Below, one piece after another: positions 42,300-50,128 of a DNA stretch of 64,000 nucleotides; the first letter of the stretch is position 1, and each line of letters starts with the position of its first letter. The notes beneath the pieces are model-generated. The model was not told the DNA's origin, made no database searches, and worked only from the letters and a program-made list of their open reading frames with translations. This DNA comes from Cohnella panacarvi Gsoil 349. GTDB lineage: Bacteria > Bacillota > Bacilli > Paenibacillales > Paenibacillaceae. The stretch spans positions 77,735 through 141,734 of the forward strand of contig NZ_KI911563.1 in NCBI RefSeq assembly GCF_000515335.1, written 5' to 3'. A program made the position numbers and the translations under genes.

Positions 42300-43304
42300 A
42301 TGACAGTTACGAAGAAAAGCTGGACAAGATGGGGCGCGGTCGCGATCGCGGGAACGCTGCTGCTCGCGGGCTGCGGCAACAACGAGAAGGAGGCGTCGCC
42401 GGCGGAGCCGCTGAAAGTAACCCTTGTGCTGGACTGGACGCCGAACACGAACCATACGGGGCTGTATGTCGCGCAGGAGCAAGGCTTGTGGGCGAAGCAC
42501 GGACTCGAAGTCGAGATCGTTCAGCCGCCGGAAGCGGGAGCGAGCTCGCTCGTCGCAGCCGGGAAGGCCGAATTCGGCATCGGCGCTCAAGAAGGCATGA
42601 TTCAAGCGCGCAGCCAAGGCCTGCCGCTCGTCTCGATCGCGCCGATCATCCAGCACAACACGTCGGGGTTCGCATCGCCGGTCGACCGCAACATTAAAGA
42701 ACCGAAAGATTTCGAAGGCAAAACCTACGGCGGATGGAACACGCCGGCCGAGGAAGCGGTCATCAGCTCGTTGATGGCATTGCAAGGCGCCGACGTGAAG
42801 AAGGTGAACTTCGTAAACGCGGGAACCGCCGATTTCTTCTCGGGCACGAAGAACGGGATCGACTTCGAATGGATATTCTACGGTTGGGACGGCATTCAGG
42901 CGGAGCTTCGCAACGAACCGATCAATATGGTGTACTTGACCGACTATAGCAAGCAGCTGGACTATTATACGCCCCTTATTCTGACGAACGAGAAGCTGAT
43001 CCAAGAGAAGCCGGAAGTCGTTCGGGAGTTTCTGGCTGGCGCGTCGGAAGGCTACCAGTACGCGATCGATCATCCGGAGGAATCGGCCGACATCCTACTT
43101 AAAGCCGTTCCGGAGCTTAACGCCGAGCTCGTCAAAGCGAGCCAGAAGTGGCTAAGCCCGAAATATAAGGACGATGCGCCTCGTTGGGGCGTACAAAAGC
43201 TGGAGGTATGGTCCGGCTACGGCGATTGGTTGAAGCAGAACAAGCTGCTCGACAAGGACCTGGATTACAACGCCATGTTCACGAACGAGTTTTTGCCGAA
43301 ATAA
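42300..43304 (+). CDS. HMP/thiamine-precursor ABC transporter substrate-binding lipoprotein (ThiY-like)
   Basis: A 334-residue NMT1/THI5-type binding protein. A signal peptide ends in the lipobox LLAGC at about residue 21. The mature part begins LKVTLVLDWTPNTNHTGLYV, the hallmark of the formylaminopyrimidine-binding group, and continues with QPPEAGASSLVAAGKAEFG. It should capture pyrimidine precursors of thiamine at the membrane for the permease and ATPase encoded downstream. The chosen ATG follows AAAGGGAGAACGAG. TPP riboswitch upstream confirms the substrate area. Confidence 0.88.
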   Translation: MTVTKKSWTRWGAVAIAGTLLLAGCGNNEKEASPAEPLKVTLVLDWTPNTNHTGLYVAQEQGLWAKHGLEVEIVQPPEAGASSLVAAGKAEFGIGAQEGMIQARSQGLPLVSIAPIIQHNTSGFASPVDRNIKEPKDFEGKTYGGWNTPAEEAVISSLMALQGADVKKVNFVNAGTADFFSGTKNGIDFEWIFYGWDGIQAELRNEPINMVYLTDYSKQLDYYTPLILTNEKLIQEKPEVVREFLAGASEGYQYAIDHPEESADILLKAVPELNAELVKASQKWLSPKYKDDAPRWGVQKLEVWSGYGDWLKQNKLLDKDLDYNAMFTNEFLPK

Positions 43305-43337
43305 CGATAATGGACAAGTGTTGAGGAGGATTCTATT

Positions 43338-43640
43338 ATGGCGCAGGCATTGCTTAGCATTCAAATTTTGCCGAGAGTAAATCCGGGAGAAGAAGTCATT
43401 CCGTACGTAGACCGCGCGATCGAGATCATTAAAGCGTCGGGCGTGCCGTATCTCGTCGGACCGCTGGAGACGACGTTGGAAGGCGATCTCGACACGCTGA
43501 TCGCGATCGTCAAGCGAATGAACGACGCGATGTTCGAAATGGGCAGTCCCTCGGTGTTGTCCCAGATTAAGCTGGTCGTCAACAAAGCCGGAGAAGCCTC
43601 GATCTCCAAACAGTTGATCAAGTATCCGAATGGGAAATAA
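43338..43640 (+). CDS. Thiamine-binding protein, MTH1187/YqgV family
   Basis: A 100-residue cytosolic protein with a ferredoxin-like beta-alpha fold (DUF77). AQALLSIQILPRVNPGEE, VPYLVGPLETTLEGDLD and MGSPSVLSQIKL match the family. Members bind thiamine or related pyrimidines. The position between binding protein and permease suggests handling of the imported ligand. AGGAGG lies ahead of the ATG. The end overlaps the permease start by 11 bases. Confidence 0.85.
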   Translation: MAQALLSIQILPRVNPGEEVIPYVDRAIEIIKASGVPYLVGPLETTLEGDLDTLIAIVKRMNDAMFEMGSPSVLSQIKLVVNKAGEASISKQLIKYPNGK

Positions 43641-44415
43641 GACGTTAAGAACGATCGGACTGCCGGTCGTTACGCTGATCGCGTTCATCGGGCTTTGGCA
43701 GCTTTACTGTAATCTGTCCGGAATCGCCGATTATACGCTTCCTGCGCCTTCGGACATTGCCAAACGAATGGCCGACGATCGCGAGCTATTGTGGTCTCAT
43801 TTTGCGGCTACGTTGAAATTGTCGTTCATGGGGCTCGGTCTCGGCCTGCTCGTCGGCGCCGCGATTGCCGTCATCATCCATTCGGTACCGCTGTTCCGGG
43901 AGGCGGTAGCGCCGTTGCTCGTCATCTCGCAGAACATTCCGCTGATCGCGCTCGGCGCGCTTCTCATGATCTGGTTCGGGTTCGACTTAACGCCGAAGCT
44001 GATTCTGCTCGTAATCGTCTGTTTTTTCCCGGTGACGATGTCGATGTTGACGGGACTCGGACAAGCCGAACCGCATTTGCGGGAATATCTCGGCATGATC
44101 GGGGCTTCCAGATGGGAGCGCATGAAGCGGCTCGAGTTTCCGGCATCGCTGCCATACCTGTTCACAGGCCTGAAAATGGCGGCAACGTACGTCGTCTCCT
44201 CCGCGACCGTCGCGGAGTGGCTCGGGGCGAACAAAGGGATCGGCTATTACTTGCAGCTTAGGTTCAAGGGCTTCGATGCCGCCGGCGTGTTCGGATCGAT
44301 CGTCTGCATCATTGCGCTCAGCTTGGTGTTCTTCGGTATCGTCGCGCTACTCGAACGGTTCATTATTCGTTGGCGTCCGAGCTCGCGGGGCGAATGGAAG
44401 GCGGTGAGCAAATGA
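43630..44415 (+). CDS. ABC transporter permease (ThiX-like)
   Basis: A 261-residue inner-membrane permease with six hydrophobic segments. The coupling helix GMIGASRWERMKRLEFPASLP carries the EAA-type loop. It belongs to the SsuC/TauC-like branch used for thiamine precursors. Starts inside the upstream gene, and its stop overlaps the ATPase ATG, so subunits are translationally coupled. Confidence 0.9.
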   Translation: MGNKTLRTIGLPVVTLIAFIGLWQLYCNLSGIADYTLPAPSDIAKRMADDRELLWSHFAATLKLSFMGLGLGLLVGAAIAVIIHSVPLFREAVAPLLVISQNIPLIALGALLMIWFGFDLTPKLILLVIVCFFPVTMSMLTGLGQAEPHLREYLGMIGASRWERMKRLEFPASLPYLFTGLKMAATYVVSSATVAEWLGANKGIGYYLQLRFKGFDAAGVFGSIVCIIALSLVFFGIVALLERFIIRWRPSSRGEWKAVSK

Positions 44416-45197
44416 ACGGGCCGAAAGATTCCGATAATGGCTATAAACTCGTTGTCGACGGTATTGCCAAGTCATACAAACGCGGCAAAGAGCGTGTTCC
44501 CGTATTGGACGAGCTATCGCTGAACGTTCGCGCAGGCGAATTCGTGACGTTGATCGGACCTTCCGGCAGCGGCAAATCCACGCTGTTCCGATTGATCGGC
44601 GGCGTCGAGAAGCCAGACGGCGGGCGCGTGCTCATCGACGGCGGCGACGTGACCGGCAAGTCGGGATTGATCAGCTACATGCCGCAGCAGGCTGCGCTGT
44701 TTCCTTGGCTGAGCGTGGCGGGCAATATCGCTTCCGCTCTGGTGACCGCGGGAGCTTCGAAGCAAGAGGCCAAAGCGCTCGCCGCCGAATGGCTGGACAG
44801 AATCGGCTTGGGGGCGTTCGAGGCGGAGTATCCGCACGTGCTCTCCGGCGGCATGCAGCAACGCGTATCGTTTCTTCGCGCGCTGCTCATGAAGCGGGAT
44901 CTCATGTGTCTCGACGAGCCGTTCGCCGCGCTTGACGCGTTGACCCGCGCAGACATGCAGAAGTGGCTGCTTGAGCTGTGGGAAGCGGACCGCCGCTCCG
45001 TGCTGTTCATCACGCACAGCATCGAAGAGGCGCTGCTGCTGTCGGACCGGATCTACGTGCTATCCGCCGCCCCGGCACGCGTCGTTCGCGAGATCGCCGT
45101 GCCGTTCGCTCGCCCGAGACGCGGCGACGTCTGGACGGACCCGGCGTTCATCTCGCTGAAGCAAGAGGTGCTGGCGCTGCTCGAGGGGCGTCGGTAA
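44412..45197 (+). CDS. ABC transporter ATP-binding protein (ThiZ-like)
   Basis: A 261-residue ATPase with Walker A GPSGSGKST, Q-loop MPQQAALFPW, signature LSGGMQQRVSF, Walker B LMCLDEPFAALD and the H-loop FITHS. The length and the NitT/SsuB-like pattern fit nitrate/sulfonate/thiamine-precursor systems. Last gene of the TPP-controlled operon; a strong inverted repeat follows. Confidence 0.9.
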   Translation: MNGPKDSDNGYKLVVDGIAKSYKRGKERVPVLDELSLNVRAGEFVTLIGPSGSGKSTLFRLIGGVEKPDGGRVLIDGGDVTGKSGLISYMPQQAALFPWLSVAGNIASALVTAGASKQEAKALAAEWLDRIGLGAFEAEYPHVLSGGMQQRVSFLRALLMKRDLMCLDEPFAALDALTRADMQKWLLELWEADRRSVLFITHSIEEALLLSDRIYVLSAAPARVVREIAVPFARPRRGDVWTDPAFISLKQEVLALLEGRR

Positions 45198-45211
45198 AGG
45201 TATAAGATACG

Positions 45212-45245
45212 CAAAGAGCAGCGAAGGGGCCTTCGCTGCTCTTTG
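45212..45245. terminator. Bidirectional terminator-like inverted repeat after the thiamine operon
   Basis: CAAAGAGCAGCGAAGG and CCTTCGCTGCTCTTTG form a perfect 16-bp stem with a 2-base gap, between convergent genes. The U-tract is poor, so strength rests on the stem. Confidence 0.7.
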
Positions 45246-45285
45246 TGTTATGATCAATTTTTTGAAAATAACACCCATCTATGAC

Positions 45286-46263
45286 CTAATGTAAAGCAAT
45301 CGTAGCCACGACTCCCGCGTGATCGGAAGGCCATAGCGCCGTAGGCGTACGGTCCGCTTGCGCTTCTCCTACTACGTCTATTTTTTTAATCTTAAAGTTA
45401 CCCCGATAGAGAATGAGGTCTACTCTAACGCTTAATTGAGAATTGATGTTCAATAGATCAGGATCCTGGAACCCGGTAAATCCGTTGCCGATTCCCGCGG
45501 CCACCCATGCATCCGTGAATCCGGCGGCAATCAGAAGGTTGTACGTCTGACCGCTGCCGTCGGCATTCGAGTTGAAATCCCCTATGAATATTAACGGAAG
45601 CTGGGTCGCTCCCGGGCCACTCAGAAGCTCATTGGCTTGAGCGAGTTGGATTTGAAGCGTAATGGGCAGCAACGGCGTAATCGGCTGTAAATGAGTATTG
45701 ACGAGCCTGAATTTCTTGCCGTGTACAGTGACGTCAACGGAAATCCATCCAAATTTGAGGTTTACAATACTACCGCCAACCGGAGCGGGAAGAAAAGCGT
45801 CGAAAACATCCGTTTGAACATTCGAGAACTTCAGTCCTGAATTTTTGCGCACCAATATCGCATCACGGTCTACGAATCGGACGTTAAAGCCGCTGCTGCT
45901 AGGCAACGTAGCATCCGTCGTACTCACCGTGGTTAATACCTGATAATGCAACCCTATTTTCCGCAATTCTTTGACAAGGATGTTAACCAAATCATACTCT
46001 GCCGCAACTTCGGAAGTTTGAGGCGAAACAAGCTGCCATATGGCCGCTTCTTGAAGGCCGATGATATCCGGTATTTTTCTTGCGATTTGAGCGGCGATCG
46101 CTCGTGCCCGCACCGGGAAATTCGTTGCTTGAACCTGTCTGAACACCTCGGTAACCCGTTGAGGGAGCTCGGCAGGAGTCGTTCCAACTAGAGGCGTTAG
46201 GGTAGCTCCGAAATAGATGTTCCATGTCATGATCGATACGCTCTTGTTGTGTTTATCACCCAT
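45286..46263 (-). CDS. Endonuclease/exonuclease/phosphatase-fold protein
   Basis: A 325-residue EEP-domain protein with MTWNIYFG (Asn ligand), GLQEA (Glu), VNTHLQP, FIGDFNS and SDHAGVV (catalytic Asp-His), so the active site looks intact. Relatives include sphingomyelinases, DNase-I-like enzymes and phosphatases; the substrate is not clear. There is no signal peptide: the protein starts MGDKHNKS right before the first strand. GGAGGTG is 6 bases before the ATG. Composition is lower in GC than its neighbours, suggesting acquisition. Single-gene unit, convergent with the thiamine operon. Confidence 0.8.
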   Translation of the reverse strand: MGDKHNKSVSIMTWNIYFGATLTPLVGTTPAELPQRVTEVFRQVQATNFPVRARAIAAQIARKIPDIIGLQEAAIWQLVSPQTSEVAAEYDLVNILVKELRKIGLHYQVLTTVSTTDATLPSSSGFNVRFVDRDAILVRKNSGLKFSNVQTDVFDAFLPAPVGGSIVNLKFGWISVDVTVHGKKFRLVNTHLQPITPLLPITLQIQLAQANELLSGPGATQLPLIFIGDFNSNADGSGQTYNLLIAAGFTDAWVAAGIGNGFTGFQDPDLLNINSQLSVRVDLILYRGNFKIKKIDVVGEAQADRTPTALWPSDHAGVVATIALH

Positions 46264-46656
46264 ATCTATTCACCTCCTAATGATGAATCGGAATATATTA
46301 TTCTGATTATCAAATAACTGTATGAGCGGTTTTAGGAGGGGAATAGCGTATTACGCAAAAAGTCGACCCCCGTCTCGCGACGAGGGCCTTCATGGGAGAG
46401 GAGAAACCGGACGAAGAGCTTATGGGGAAACGTAAGTCTTCTCCGCGGTTATCCCCGACACCTCTCGGCGCCGGTACTATCATTGTGACCCGGATGGTGG
46501 AAAATATACGTTCGAGCGGAAAAAATAATGCGAATGTAACAACTCGATACCAAGCTGTAAGAGGCGATCTTTTGCAAAACGGCGGATTATGGTAACATTA
46601 CTGCAGCAAACAAGGCGTAAAGCTTGAGGCTGCGCAGACGATCAGGGGTTGAAAGC
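46264..46656. other. 393-base intergenic region between the EEP gene and rsmD
   Basis: The left end holds the reverse-strand ribosome site and AT-rich promoter area of the EEP gene. The right end has TTTGCA and TAACAT 16 bases apart (46571-46598), a candidate promoter for rsmD. A 67-codon open frame in between (46392-46595) has no ribosome site and resembles nothing I know, so I do not call it. Confidence 0.5.
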
Positions 46657-47259
46657 GTGCGAGTCATATCCGGACAAGCCAAGGGGCATCCGCTGAAGGC
46701 GGTACCGGGCAATAACACCCGTCCCACGACGGACAAAGTGAAGGAATCGATGTTCAGCATCATCGGTCCGTATTTCGAGGGAGATCGCGTGCTGGATCTG
46801 TTCGCGGGCACCGGCGGGCTTGGCATCGAAGCGCTGAGCCGCGGCGCGGAGCATGCGGTATTCATAGATGCGAACGCCAAAAGCATCGAAGTGGTCAAAG
46901 CGAATTTGGCTTCGACACGGCTCTCGGCGAAAGCCGAAGTGTACCGGAACGACGCGAGCCGGGCGCTAAAACTGCTCGAGCGGCAAGGCAAACCATTCGA
47001 TATCCTCTTCCTCGACCCGCCGTACGCGATGACGAATTGCGACCAGCTTCTGCTGGAAGCCGCTTCTCGGGGACTAGTAGCCGACCGCGCGGTAGCCGTC
47101 GTCGAGCACAGTCCCGAGGTTCAATACGATGATCGTTACGGCGCCTTCGAACGAACGAAACATGTCGTATACGGTGAGATCGCCCTGTCGATCTACCGAT
47201 ATTATTCAGAAGCCGACCCGGCAACGGAAGGGGAAACACCGGATGAGTCCTCGGTCTAA
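46657..47259 (+). CDS. rsmD: 16S rRNA (guanine-966-N2)-methyltransferase RsmD (YlbH)
   Basis: A 200-residue SAM methyltransferase with [49 protein letters not shown] (motif I) and FLDPPYA (motif IV). It methylates G966 of 16S rRNA. The GTG with AGGGG upstream gives the family's usual N-terminus; a start 11 codons earlier has none. coaD begins inside its end by 17 bases, as in the ylbH-ylbI pair. Confidence 0.92.
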   Translation: MRVISGQAKGHPLKAVPGNNTRPTTDKVKESMFSIIGPYFEGDRVLDLFAGTGGLGIEALSRGAEHAVFIDANAKSIEVVKANLASTRLSAKAEVYRNDASRALKLLERQGKPFDILFLDPPYAMTNCDQLLLEAASRGLVADRAVAVVEHSPEVQYDDRYGAFERTKHVVYGEIALSIYRYYSEADPATEGETPDESSV

Positions 47260-47773
47260 TAATCTTGAACATGAACATCGAATAGCGGTATACCCGGGCA
47301 GCTTCGATCCGGTTACTTTCGGTCACCTCGACATTATCCGCAGAGCGGCGAAACAATTCGACCAGCTCATCGTGGCGGTGCTTAACAATACTTCCAAGAG
47401 ACCGCTGTTCAGCGTGGACGAGCGCAAGAAGCTGCTGGCGGACGTCACCCGCGATCTTCCGAACGTGGAGATCGACAGCTTTCGCGACCTGCTCGTCAGA
47501 TATATGCGGTCTCGCCAAGCGCAAGTCATCGTGCGCGGTATTCGTTCCGTCACGGACTTCGAATACGAGCTGCAGATGGCATCGACGAACCGTCAATTGG
47601 ACGAAGGCATAGAGACGGTGTTCATGATGACGAATCCGAAGTACTCGTACCTTAGCTCCAGCATCGTCAAGGAAATCGCCAAGTTTAACGGACCGGTGCA
47701 GGACCTGGTGCCTCCGGCGGTCGAAGCGGCGTTGCAAGGTAAATACAAGCCATCCCTAGGTGATTTCAACTAG
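47243..47773 (+). CDS. coaD: Phosphopantetheine adenylyltransferase (YlbI)
   Basis: A 176-residue nucleotidyltransferase, the fourth step of coenzyme A synthesis. [18 protein letters not shown] has the TxGH adenylyl-binding motif, and [17 protein letters not shown] plus [13 protein letters not shown] complete the active site. The ATG follows GGAAGGGGAAAC. It has about 10 extra N-terminal residues ([10 protein letters not shown]). Strong terminator downstream. Confidence 0.95.
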   Translation: MSPRSNNLEHEHRIAVYPGSFDPVTFGHLDIIRRAAKQFDQLIVAVLNNTSKRPLFSVDERKKLLADVTRDLPNVEIDSFRDLLVRYMRSRQAQVIVRGIRSVTDFEYELQMASTNRQLDEGIETVFMMTNPKYSYLSSSIVKEIAKFNGPVQDLVPPAVEAALQGKYKPSLGDFN

Positions 47774-47798
47774 AAACTGCGTTAGCAACTGCTAAATT

Positions 47799-47842
47799 AA
47801 CGGCCAACATAAACTGTCGGGCCGTTTTTTTTTTTTTTTTTT
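47799..47842 (+). terminator. Terminator after coaD with an 18-T tract
   Basis: AACGGCC and GGCCGTT form the stem around a 14-base loop; the T-tract runs 18 bases (47825-47842). Confidence 0.85.
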
Positions 47843-47850
47843 GAGTGCCG

Positions 47851-47880
47851 TGAACCGAATGACAATAAACGCGATCTAAT
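47851..47880 (+). promoter_or_regulatory. Candidate autoregulated ECF promoter of the sigma-factor gene
   Basis: TGAACC and CGATCTAAT lie 15 bases apart, similar to the TGAAAC ... CGTCTA pattern of Bacillus ECF sigmas, 33 bases before the start codon and directly after the coaD terminator. Confidence 0.4.
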
Positions 47881-47912
47881 GACTGACAAGAACGTGAAAG
47901 GAGTGCCATCCA

Positions 47913-48437
47913 TTGGAATGGAGCGATGATGCTTCACGCGCCCGAAAAGGGGACAAAGACGCGTTCGTCAGAGCGATGCGAACGTTGGAAGTTTCGATGT
48001 ATCAGACGGCCAAAGCCTTCCTGCGTTCAGACGCCGATTGCGCCGACGCGATGCAGGAAACGGTGCTGCGGGCTTTTCGCTCGATTCGCGGTTTGAAAGA
48101 GCCGGCGTACTTCAAAACATGGGTCATCCGCATTTTGATTAACGAATGCAAACGAGTGCTGCAACGGACGCGCAATGTGATGACATTGGATGTCTGTTAT
48201 GACTCAGGTGTACGGGAAGCAGGCTACGATCGTGTCGAGATGCGGGAATGGATAGACACGCTTGACGAGTCTTTGCGGAGCATCGTGCTGCTCTATTATT
48301 ATGGAGAGCTCACGATAAAAGAAATCAGCGAGGAAATGGACTTGCCAGAGGGAACGGTTAAATCGAGGCTGCACCGGGCGCGAGAAATATTAGGCTTCGC
48401 TCACGCTGGGCAGACGAAGGGGGCGGGACACTCATGA
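47913..48437 (+). CDS. ECF-type RNA polymerase sigma factor
   Basis: A 174-residue sigma-70 family protein with regions sigma2 (about 8-78; DADCADAMQETVLRAFRSI) and sigma4 (about 115-165; LYYYGELTIKEISEEMDLPE, GTVKSRLHRAREIL), without regions 1 and 3. TTG start preceded by AAAGGAG at 9 bases. The next gene overlaps its stop and encodes a membrane protein of the anti-sigma type, so this is a self-contained signalling pair. It resembles SigV/SigX-like ECFs; the regulon is unknown. Confidence 0.9.
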   Translation: MEWSDDASRARKGDKDAFVRAMRTLEVSMYQTAKAFLRSDADCADAMQETVLRAFRSIRGLKEPAYFKTWVIRILINECKRVLQRTRNVMTLDVCYDSGVREAGYDRVEMREWIDTLDESLRSIVLLYYYGELTIKEISEEMDLPEGTVKSRLHRAREILGFAHAGQTKGAGHS

Positions 48438-49843
48438 ACGAGCAACATGGGGATCAGAGAATGAAGAGCGCCATCCAACAATCCACCTATGAGCTCCCTT
48501 CGATCGTTCGGGATAAGCTGGAGGCTGCTTACAATCAGTTGCCGGAACCGGAACGCAATCGCCGAATCAGCAAGCCCGCATTATGGATATGCGCATCTAT
48601 CGTTATTTTGCTAGCCGGAACGTTCGCGCTCGGATTCATTTCTCCGGCGATGGCGCAAGTGCTGCGGCAGCTCCCCGGGATCGGAACGGTTTTCCAAACG
48701 CTAGGCGATACTGGCGTTCGGAACATCGTTGATGTCGGATTCGCGACATCCGTAGGGCGGACGGTGGAAGATAAGGGCGTTTCCGTTACGCTTGATCAAG
48801 TTGTCTATGACGGAACGCGTTTGACGGTCGGACTATTGCATGAACAGAACTTGGATATTCATTTCTCTCCTGCCAGCTCCCTTCGCGCGGACGGTCGGTT
48901 TCTGAACGCGGGAATCGGAGCAAGATTCAAAAATTTGCCGGGCGGAATGACGGCCTCCTTGTATACGTTTAGTTTCGAAGATCAGCTGCCGGACGAGTTC
49001 GACCTCGATATTCATTTTCAAGAAGTAACGGCCATGCGGGACGGAAAGCCGACGCTAATCGACGGAAACTGGTGGCTCGAGGCACGGGTCAGTAAGATCA
49101 AGGAAGGCGTGAAGGAAAAGAAGTTCGACCCGCCTCTGATCCGGGACTTTGCCGGCATTCGCGTCGCCGTCACGGGAGTGACGCTGACTCCGTTGACGAC
49201 CGAGATCGCGTATGAATTGGATGTGCCCGACCGCTACGATAGACTTTCATACGATGAACGGCGGGAAATCCCGATCGGAGAAGTCGTTACCCGGAACGAT
49301 CTTGTTTTCCGACTGTGGGATGAGAAGGGATTAATGCTTGAGCAACTGGGCGGAGACGGACACGGGAATCGCCATACTTCTCGGTTCGCGCCAATCTCTC
49401 TCGACAATCATGAGCTTATTTTACGCACCGCGGAACGGGTATCCAAGATGAAAAACCAAGGTAATGGATCGTTCGTAGGTATCGAGAAGCCGGTGGTTCG
49501 ATATTATGAGTTTCCGAACCATTATCCCTATACGGTCAGCCAAGGGGAAGCCGGCGAGATCACCTTCCGCGGCATATCGTTCGAGGATGATCAGACGTGG
49601 GTGGAATACGAAGTGCAAGGAAGCGAGCCTTACGTTCAGGAACACGCCTGGTGGGTGGAAGACGATAAGGGACAACAATACAAGTTTGAGCATTACGATC
49701 ATACTCGCCTGCAAGACGATGCCTACGTATATAAGGCGAAATTGCCGGCATTGCCTCGGGAGTCCGGACTGAAGATTGCCGTCATTGAAATCAAACCGCT
49801 GAAGCGTATCGATGAATTAGAGTTGGTCATTCCGTTGAATTAA
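48434..49843 (+). CDS. Membrane anti-sigma factor, DUF4179 domain
   Basis: A 469-residue single-pass protein. A 48-residue cytosolic segment (IVRDKLEAAYNQLPEP) is followed by one membrane helix at about 49-71 and a large extracellular part beginning with the DUF4179-type region (GDTGVRNIVDVGFATSVGRT, then DKGVSVTLDQVVYDGTRLTV) and further beta-rich sequence. It should hold the sigma factor until an extracellular signal arrives. Starts 4 bases before the sigma stop (ATGA-type overlap). Confidence 0.8.
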   Translation: MNEQHGDQRMKSAIQQSTYELPSIVRDKLEAAYNQLPEPERNRRISKPALWICASIVILLAGTFALGFISPAMAQVLRQLPGIGTVFQTLGDTGVRNIVDVGFATSVGRTVEDKGVSVTLDQVVYDGTRLTVGLLHEQNLDIHFSPASSLRADGRFLNAGIGARFKNLPGGMTASLYTFSFEDQLPDEFDLDIHFQEVTAMRDGKPTLIDGNWWLEARVSKIKEGVKEKKFDPPLIRDFAGIRVAVTGVTLTPLTTEIAYELDVPDRYDRLSYDERREIPIGEVVTRNDLVFRLWDEKGLMLEQLGGDGHGNRHTSRFAPISLDNHELILRTAERVSKMKNQGNGSFVGIEKPVVRYYEFPNHYPYTVSQGEAGEITFRGISFEDDQTWVEYEVQGSEPYVQEHAWWVEDDKGQQYKFEHYDHTRLQDDAYVYKAKLPALPRESGLKIAVIEIKPLKRIDELELVIPLN

Positions 49844-49970
49844 CGGGAGAGGAAAATAACAGCAATTCGGAGGTTAATTATCAGGGGGAGCAGGCGGATT
49901 GGAAAAATAATAACAGATCGACGGTTATTTGCAAGCGAATATCGGATTAGTCAAGTTACTGCGCGGAATA

Positions 49971-50042
49971 ACTGCATATAGTTGCTATTTTTCGAAAATG
50001 GCACTGTGGCGCACGAAATAACTGCGACTGGTTGATATTTTC
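49971..50042. repeat. Two degenerate copies of an AATAACTGC/GTTGATATTT repeat
   Basis: GCGCGGAATAACTGCATATA (49971) and GCGCACGAAATAACTGCGAC (50010) head two about 33-base units that both end in GTTG-TATTTT. A weaker third match (ATAATAACAGATCGACGGTT) lies near 49908. Confidence 0.55.
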
Positions 50043-50052
50043 CTCCCTTTAT

Positions 50053-50115
50053 AACGATATCCCCTTCGCTCAGGGTCGAAGATCACAGACCTTCCTGAGC
50101 AAAGGGGATATCGTT
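50053..50115. terminator. Long inverted repeat between convergent anti-sigma and ylbJ genes
   Basis: The arms at 50053-50074 and 50094-50115 (AACGATATCCCCTT and its mirror, then GCTCAGG) pair over 22 bases with one mismatch around a 19-base loop. No U-tract; a bidirectional terminator or processing site is inferred from position. Confidence 0.55.
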
Positions 50116-50128
50116 GTAATGGCCGCCG

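Larger units (their letters stand above)
49844..50128. other. 285-base gap with short repeats between the anti-sigma gene and ylbJ
   Basis: No gene is seen. It contains two copies of a 32-33-base AATAACTGC-type repeat and then a long hairpin, both listed separately. Confidence 0.6.

Noticed and set aside
42173-42697. 174-codon plus-strand open frame starting just after the TPP riboswitch
   Set aside because: It runs through the attenuator and then overlaps the binding-protein gene in another frame; the 42300 frame has signal peptide and THI5 motifs.
46392-46595. 67-codon plus-strand open frame before rsmD
   Set aside because: No ribosome site before the ATG, no recognisable family, composition not gene-like.
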